The notes beneath the pieces were generated by a model. That model ran no database searches and was not told where the DNA came from. It worked only from the letters and a program-made list of their open reading frames with translations. A program made the translations under genes and the position numbers. A stretch of 64,000 nt of DNA from Niveispirillum cyanobacteriorum (lineage in GTDB: Bacteria; Pseudomonadota; Alphaproteobacteria; Azospirillales; Azospirillaceae), in assembly GCF_002868735.1 (NCBI RefSeq), contig NZ_CP025611.1, positions 1,420,501 to 1,484,500 on the forward strand, given 5' to 3'. Shown here piece by piece: positions 58,239-64,000 of the stretch (position 1 is its first letter; each line of letters starts with the position of its first letter).

Positions 58239-59214
58239 GGCGTGCCTCCATCAACCGGTCCAACAGCCCCTCTACCGCCACGGGATCATCCCAGGACAGG
58301 CGGACCGGCAGCACCGCCACACGCGGCCGCCAGATGGGGGACAGGCGCATCGCGTCCTTCTCCGTCGTCGCCAGCGTGGCGCCCAGCGCCTCTGCCTGTG
58401 CCAGCAGGCTGGACAGGTCCGCCGCACTGAACGGGTGATGGTCGGGAAACGCCGTTTCCGCCACCACCGACAGGCCGGCATCGCGCAGGGTCGCGAAGAA
58501 TTTCGCAGGCCGCCCGATCCCGGCAAAGGCCAGCAGGGGCCGGCCCCGCAATGACTCCAGCGCCGCCGGATCGGGCAGCAGCCGGGCCGTAAGCACGGGC
58601 AACCTGCCCGCCACCGCCTGCGCCGCCGCCAGGCCCGGCCCGTCGCCGATGACCACCAGCGCATCCGCCCGTTTCAACCCGCCGGCCACTCTCTCCCGCA
58701 GCGGCCCTGCTGGCATGACACGGCCATTGCCGAACCCGGCCCCGGCATCGACAACGATCAGTGATAAATCCTTGTGCAGGGCGCGGTTCTGAAATCCATC
58801 ATCCAGGATGATGGCACCCACCCCCGTGTCCACCATGGCCTTGGCCGCTGCCACCCGGTCGCGCCCGATCCAGGCGGCACCCGTTGCGGCCAGCAGCAAC
58901 GGCTCATCCCCTACATCCATCGCGTGGTGAAGGGTCGGGTCCACGGCAAGTGGCCCCCGCATGCGCCCGCCATGGCCGCGCGACAGCGACGCCGCCGCTA
59001 CCCCGCGGGTACGCAGCCGCGCCACCAGATCGCGCACCACAGGCGTCTTGCCGGCCCCGCCGGCCACCAGATTACCAACGCAGAGCACCGGCACCGGCGC
59101 CTTCACCGGCACCCGCAACCCCAGCAAAGCACCCGCCCGCCACAGCCATGACAGCGGCGTCAGCAGCGCCGACAACAGGCCCGGCGGGGCGTACCAGAAG
59201 GCAGGGGCGCGCAT
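58231..59214 (-). CDS. lpxK: Tetraacyldisaccharide 4'-kinase
   Basis: LpxK phosphorylates the 4' position of the lipid A precursor. The 327-residue protein starts MRAPAFWYAPPGLLSALLTPLSW, the typical N-terminus. Its P-loop is VGNLVAGGAGKTPVV, followed by SRGHGG and ILDDGFQN, which are LpxK hallmarks. It shares one base with the waaA stop codon. Confidence 0.97.
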   Translation of the reverse strand: MRAPAFWYAPPGLLSALLTPLSWLWRAGALLGLRVPVKAPVPVLCVGNLVAGGAGKTPVVRDLVARLRTRGVAAASLSRGHGGRMRGPLAVDPTLHHAMDVGDEPLLLAATGAAWIGRDRVAAAKAMVDTGVGAIILDDGFQNRALHKDLSLIVVDAGAGFGNGRVMPAGPLRERVAGGLKRADALVVIGDGPGLAAAQAVAGRLPVLTARLLPDPAALESLRGRPLLAFAGIGRPAKFFATLRDAGLSVVAETAFPDHHPFSAADLSSLLAQAEALGATLATTEKDAMRLSPIWRPRVAVLPVRLSWDDPVAVEGLLDRLMEARHG

Positions 59215-60491
59215 CAGCCCACCCCCGCCCGGTGCAGCAGCGGGGCCAGTGCCGCCATCACCCGGTCGATGGCCGTGGCATTGCGCAGGGCCACCTCTCT
59301 TGCCGCCTCTGCCTGCGCCTGTCGCCGCGCAGGCTCGGACAGTAGGCCCGCGACGGCATCGGCGATCTGTTGCGGGCCGGCGAGCGGCAGAAGGCCGCCA
59401 GCCGCCTGCATCTCCGCCGCAACTTCCGCGAAATTGAACATGTGCGGGCCATGGATGACGGCGCTGTGCAGCAGAGCCGGTTCGATGGGGTTATGCCCAC
59501 CCACGGGCATAAAGGACCCACCCATCACCGTGACCGGGGCCAGACGGAAGACCAGCCCCATCTCCCCCAGCGTATCCATCAGGAACACCGCATCCCCCGC
59601 CCCCGGCAGCCCGCCCTCACTGCGGCGGGCGTAAGACAGGCCGGCGGTGGACAGCATCACCGCCACCTCTCCCCCCCGGTCGGGATGGCGCGGCACCAGC
59701 AGCAGCAGCGCATCGGGCAAGTGCCGACGCAGTTCCACCTGCGCCGCGATGGCCATTGCCTCCTCCCCGGCATGGCTGCTGGCAAAGGTCCAGACGGGCC
59801 GGGGCCCGATGGCAGCCGACAGGGTGTGCAGCGCCGCCGGATCAATGGGCAAGGGCGGGGCCGAATATTTCAGATTGCCCACGGCCCGCACATCGGCAAT
59901 GCCCAGCGCCGACAGCCGTTCTGCCTCCACCCCGGTCTGGGCCAGGGCCAGTTGAAACACGGACAGAAGCCGCCGGGCGGTGCGCGCAAACCGCCGCCAA
60001 TTGCCAAAGCTTTTGGCCGACAGGCGCGCATTGACCAGGGCACAGGGAATGCCGGCCCGCCGGATGCCGGACAGGAAATTGGGCCAGAATTCCGATTCCA
60101 CCCACAGCACCAGATCGGGCCGCCAATGGGCCAGGAAGCCATCGACGGCGCTGGGCAGGTCGACCGGCACATATTGGTGGAATGCATGCGGCCCCGGCAG
60201 CCGCCTTGCCATCAGCGCGGCGGACGTCACCGTCCCCGTCGTCACCATCACCTGCACCTGCGGCCCTTGTGACAGCAGCCTTTCCACCAACGGCAGCACC
60301 GCCAGCGCCTCCCCCACCGACGCGGCATGGACCCAGACCAGCCGCCCCGCCGGACGTGGCAATAGCGGACGGCCCAACCGTTCATGCCGGCGGGCCGGAT
60401 CTTCCTTGCCACGCGCGGCACGCCGGTCCAGCAGCCGGCCGATGGCCGGGCCGGCCAGATGCGTCAGGCCGCGATAAAGGCTGTACAACAT
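59214..60491 (-). CDS. waaA: 3-deoxy-D-manno-octulosonic acid transferase
   Basis: WaaA (KdtA) transfers Kdo to lipid IVA. The 425-residue protein from MLYSLYRGLTHLAG has the N-terminal anchor. The conserved VWVHAASVGEALAVLPL and VLWVESEFWPNFLSG blocks follow, with the catalytic glutamate in ASVGE. The C-terminal donor site is GGSFMPVGGHNPIEPA. An upstream start would add 22 residues with no similarity. It leads the operon. Confidence 0.97.
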   Translation of the reverse strand: MLYSLYRGLTHLAGPAIGRLLDRRAARGKEDPARRHERLGRPLLPRPAGRLVWVHAASVGEALAVLPLVERLLSQGPQVQVMVTTGTVTSAALMARRLPGPHAFHQYVPVDLPSAVDGFLAHWRPDLVLWVESEFWPNFLSGIRRAGIPCALVNARLSAKSFGNWRRFARTARRLLSVFQLALAQTGVEAERLSALGIADVRAVGNLKYSAPPLPIDPAALHTLSAAIGPRPVWTFASSHAGEEAMAIAAQVELRRHLPDALLLLVPRHPDRGGEVAVMLSTAGLSYARRSEGGLPGAGDAVFLMDTLGEMGLVFRLAPVTVMGGSFMPVGGHNPIEPALLHSAVIHGPHMFNFAEVAAEMQAAGGLLPLAGPQQIADAVAGLLSEPARRQAQAEAAREVALRNATAIDRVMAALAPLLHRAGVG

Positions 60492-60806
60492 GAGGGGATC
60501 GGGGTCTCTGGCATTGTCCCGGCAAGCTAGCACGGTGAAAACCCTGCCCGCCACCATGGCCGTTCCCCGGCTGCCATGCTGCCTATCGCCATAATTCAGC
60601 CTTGATCATTGTTCAATTTGGCATGGAGCTTCCTGCGGCAAAGGGGATTTCTGCGCAAGAAAGCGCTTAGCCCCCTTGACGTAGACGCCACGACGCATGA
60701 CCTTATGGGTATGATGCGGGCGTCTGTGGGACGGCCCGGTTCCCCCGATTGTGGCGCTGCCCTGGTCTTCAGGACAGGCACCGCCCCGGCAGTGGAGAGA
60801 ATTGCG
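60492..60806. other. Intergenic region before the secreted-protein pair
   Basis: This 315-base gap separates the divergent waaA operon and the secreted-protein genes. The frame of the downstream gene stays open to 60609, but the predicted residues are not signal-like. A TTGACG at 60676-60681 lacks a matching -10 box at normal spacing. I see no gene here. Confidence 0.5.
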
Positions 60807-61325
60807 ATGCGTAACGCTGTCACCCGTCACACCCGCGCCGCCGGTATTGCCGCCCTGCTGGTGGCTGTTCCGATGTCGGCACCGGTTCTGGCGGACGAGG
60901 CGGGCAAGCCCGTGAATACCTTCAAGCCGATCAGCCGCGACATGACACCCGGCGAACGCGCCGCCGCCCAATCCTATGCCCGCCCTGGTGCCGATGCTGC
61001 CGCTGCTGCCGCCCTGGCCTTGTCGGGTGAAAGCAACAGCCGCCTGCCGGACGGGTTCAGCCTGTCGGTCAGCGGCAATATGCCGTCCTTTAGCAGCGGA
61101 TATGGGGCCCGCCGGTCGAACCAGCTGCTGGGCGACGGACAGATCGGCTATGACGCCGAGCCGTTTTATTCCAACAATCGCGGCTATTACACGCCCTATG
61201 GCTATTCCTATGGCACGCCGCGCCTGAACTATAATGAAAGCTTCCTGCGCCATAAGTATGGCGGCAACATCCTGGGCGCCCCGTCCGTGTCAGCGCCGCT
61301 GGAATTCTGGGACGGACGCCGGTGA
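60807..61325 (+). CDS. Hypothetical secreted protein with NxFKP motif
   Basis: Not recognised. The 172-residue precursor has a basic start and signal peptide (AAGIAALLVAVPMSAPVLADE, cut near residue 30). The mature part begins with NTFKPISRDMTPGE, then turns Ser/Gly/Tyr-rich (YYTPYGYSYGTPRLNY). The downstream protein shares the NxFKP...PGE start. GGAGAG lies upstream of the ATG, which decides this start. It is probably in the periplasm or on the surface. Confidence 0.65.
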   Translation: MRNAVTRHTRAAGIAALLVAVPMSAPVLADEAGKPVNTFKPISRDMTPGERAAAQSYARPGADAAAAAALALSGESNSRLPDGFSLSVSGNMPSFSSGYGARRSNQLLGDGQIGYDAEPFYSNNRGYYTPYGYSYGTPRLNYNESFLRHKYGGNILGAPSVSAPLEFWDGRR

Positions 61326-61329
61326 CATC

Positions 61330-61800
61330 ATGAAAGCGGGCGGCTTAGCGATCGCGATCCTTTGCCTGCTGAATTTTCAGCCCGCTTTTGCCACCGATAC
61401 CCCTGCCAACAGCTTCAAGCCCCTGCCCAGCGCCGATCCGCTTCCAGGCGAGATCGTATCACTGGATAATGCCGACCTGCGTGTACGCGAAGCACTGCCG
61501 CCGCCCTGCACGGGACGCAGCCAGAAGGGCGCGCAAGCCGGAACTTGGATCGGGGCTGCCGTCGGCCTGATGGCCGGCATGGCGCTGGGCGATGACAATG
61601 ACAGCAGCGTGACCACCGCCGCCAAGGGACTGGCGGGGGCTGGTGTGGGGTCCACCATCGGTTATCTGGCGGGCCGTGCCTATGACGGGCCGCGGGATTG
61701 CCCCGGCATGAAGGCCGAGTTGCCGCGCAGCCCCATTTCCCCCGTCGCAGATGAAGTCAGCTGGGAAGAACGCCGCCGTGCACTGGCCGGTGGACCGTAA
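61330..61800 (+). CDS. Secreted glycine-zipper protein with NxFKP motif
   Basis: The 156-residue protein has a signal peptide (GLAIAILCLLNFQPAFA, cut near residue 22), then NSFKPLPSADPLPGE. A glycine-zipper pair follows (GTWIGAAVGLMAGMALG and GLAGAGVGSTIGYLAGRAYDG), often found in outer-membrane or membrane-inserting proteins. It is 4 bases after the previous gene, so the two are co-expressed. Function is unknown. Confidence 0.7.
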   Translation: MKAGGLAIAILCLLNFQPAFATDTPANSFKPLPSADPLPGEIVSLDNADLRVREALPPPCTGRSQKGAQAGTWIGAAVGLMAGMALGDDNDSSVTTAAKGLAGAGVGSTIGYLAGRAYDGPRDCPGMKAELPRSPISPVADEVSWEERRRALAGGP

Positions 61801-61916
61801 CCCATACGCTTTCGTGTACGTGACGGATTCACCTTGGCGAATCGGTGTGCTAGATTCCGCGCCAGGTGTTTGGACCGGCCTTTCCTGCCGGTCTTCGTAG
61901 CGTTGGAGTGGCCGCC

Positions 61917-62939
61917 ATGGCGATGCGCGTTCGTGAGGATTATCGTGGCCTGACGGGGCCTGAAAAGGCCTCCATCCTGATGCTTGCGCTGGGCGAGGAA
62001 ATCGCATCGAAGCTGTTCGCCCTGATGGGCGATGACGAGATCAAGGAACTGTCCCAGACCATGGCCAACCTAGGCTCGGTCAGTTCCAATCTGGTGGAGC
62101 GCCTGTTCGTTGAGTTTGCAGAGCAGATCAGTTCCACCGGCTCGCTGGTCGGTTCGTTTGATAGCACCGAACGCCTGCTGACCAAGGTCCTGCCCAAGGA
62201 CAAGGTCGACCAGATCATGGAGGAAATCCGTGGTCCTGCCGGTCGTACCATGTGGGACAAGCTGACCAACGTGAACGAGCAGGTGCTGGCCAACTACCTG
62301 AAGAACGAATATCCGCAGACCGTCGCCGTGATCATGTCCAAGATCAAGGGCGACCATGCCGGCCGCGTGCTCCAGCTGCTGCCCGAAAGCTTCGCGATGG
62401 AAGTCATCATGCGTATGCTGCGCATGGAGGCGGTGCAGAAGGAAGTGATCGACGATATCGAGCGCACGCTGCGCACCGAATTCATGTCGAACCTGGCCCG
62501 CACCAACCGCCGCGACGCGCACGAAATGATGGCGGAAATCTTCAACAGCTTCGACCGCAACACCGAAAGCCGCTTCATCGCCGCCTTGGAAGAACGCAAC
62601 CGCGACAGCGCCGAGCGTATCCGCGCCCTGATGTTCACCTTCGAGGACCTGTCCAAGCTGGACCCCAGCGGCATTCAGACCCTGCTGCGCAGCGTGGACA
62701 AGCAGAAGCTGGCCACCGCCCTGAAGGGTGCGTCGGACACGCTGAAGGACCTGTTCTTCACCAACATGTCCGAACGTGCCGCCAAGATCATGCGCGAGGA
62801 TATGGGCGCCATGGGCCCCATCCGCCTGCGCGACGTGGACGAGGCGCAGATGTACATGGTGCAGCTGACCAAGGACATGGCCGCGCGCGGCGAAATCGTC
62901 ATCGCCAGCGGCAAGGGCGAGGACGAGCTGGTTTATTGA
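61917..62939 (+). CDS. fliG: Flagellar motor switch protein FliG
   Basis: FliG forms the rotor ring that contacts MotA and FliM. The 340-residue protein from [21 protein letters not shown] has the N-terminal domain, the middle-domain motif [15 protein letters not shown] (EYPQ where EHPQ is usual) and the C-terminal [18 protein letters not shown] with the torque-helix charged residues. GGAG precedes the start. No other flagellar gene is nearby, so it may be a second or relocated fliG. Confidence 0.95.
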   Translation: MAMRVREDYRGLTGPEKASILMLALGEEIASKLFALMGDDEIKELSQTMANLGSVSSNLVERLFVEFAEQISSTGSLVGSFDSTERLLTKVLPKDKVDQIMEEIRGPAGRTMWDKLTNVNEQVLANYLKNEYPQTVAVIMSKIKGDHAGRVLQLLPESFAMEVIMRMLRMEAVQKEVIDDIERTLRTEFMSNLARTNRRDAHEMMAEIFNSFDRNTESRFIAALEERNRDSAERIRALMFTFEDLSKLDPSGIQTLLRSVDKQKLATALKGASDTLKDLFFTNMSERAAKIMREDMGAMGPIRLRDVDEAQMYMVQLTKDMAARGEIVIASGKGEDELVY

Positions 62940-62954
62940 TCAAAGAGTTGCCTG

Positions 62955-63022
62955 AGGTCGCATAAGCGTCAGCGCATGCTACAACTTGTGTAACGTCGCA
63001 TGCGCTGACGCTTATGCGACCT
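62955..63022. repeat. 24-base perfect inverted repeat
   Basis: The arms 62955-62978 and 62999-63022 are exact reverse complements over 24 bases, with a 20-base spacer. They contain GCATAAGCGTCAGCGCATG. It lies between fliG and the fliG/rpoD terminator and would form a very stable hairpin in RNA from either strand. Confidence 0.85.
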
Positions 63023-63029
63023 ACGACAA

Positions 63030-63056
63030 AAAAGGCCGGCGTTTCCGCCGGCCTTT
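63030..63056. terminator. Bidirectional terminator between fliG and rpoD
   Basis: The stem AAAAGGCCGGCG with CGCCGGCCTTTT is flanked by A-runs and T-runs on both sides, so it can serve convergent fliG and rpoD. Confidence 0.9.
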
Positions 63057-63069
63057 TGTCTGGTCTGGA

Positions 63070-64000
<931 letters not shown>

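Overview
The window is high-GC chromosomal DNA of an alphaproteobacterium. Gene content and order (ruv-tol-pal-cpoB-tilS-ftsH-folP-glmM cluster, carB-greA, waaA-lpxK-lpxL, fliG convergent with rpoD, many ATGA-type gene overlaps) fit Rhodospirillales, most likely a relative of Azospirillum or Niveispirillum. The family assignment is inference; no rRNA gene is present to settle it. I see no tRNA, rRNA, CRISPR array or transposase gene.

Layout. 1-15754, all minus strand: an envelope and recombination cluster that reads, in transcription order, fabI-like, yebC, ruvC, vapB, vapC, ruvA, ruvB, ybgC, tolQ, tolR, tolA, tolB, pal, cpoB, tilS, ftsH, folP, glmM (cut by the window edge). A vapBC toxin-antitoxin pair with its own promoter sits between ruvC and ruvA. 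15972-22237: a bactofilin-like membrane protein, a small zinc-ribbon protein, the overlapping dapF-mtaB-ftsY operon, a ParE-type toxin-antitoxin pair and an RsmC-like methyltransferase. 22338-27358: a GtrA-like membrane protein, a divergent class A penicillin-binding protein, and an AT-richer two-gene patch with a family 10 glycosyltransferase. 27628-33764: nrdB, amn, tlyA, an entericidin, rsuA and ettA. 33765-38939: an AT-rich patch dominated by one 1591-residue gene. 39023-44821: PilZ-like protein, carB, greA and ftsE. 45088-47154: a ParA-like ATPase, a lipoprotein and a small protein of unknown role. 47163-54534: moaB, ispE, a secreted M3 peptidase, a YqaA-type membrane protein, xseA and a diguanylate cyclase. 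54536-64000: rsmD, rluB, tadA, a cupin, lpxL-lpxK-waaA, two small secreted proteins, fliG and rpoD (cut by the window edge).

How the genes work together. Tol-Pal and CpoB link outer-membrane constriction to cell division. The penicillin-binding protein, FtsE, the lipid A genes and the glycosyltransferase serve the rest of the envelope. RuvABC and XseA handle DNA recombination and repair. RsmD, RsmC-like, RluB, RsuA, TlyA, TilS, MtaB, TadA and EttA cover RNA modification and translation.

The most interesting locus is 34123-38898. The protein joins an N-terminal SIR2-like domain (probable NAD+ hydrolase), a central STAND-type NTPase with a degenerate P-loop, and C-terminal TPR-like repeats. 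This is the architecture of bacterial NLR-like anti-phage proteins such as Avs5, and I propose it as a single-gene abortive-infection system. Other points worth checking are the vapBC insertion in the ruv operon, a three-copy intergenic palindromic repeat, an in-frame UGA followed by a proline-rich tail behind the ATPase, and a terminator or attenuator just before carB.
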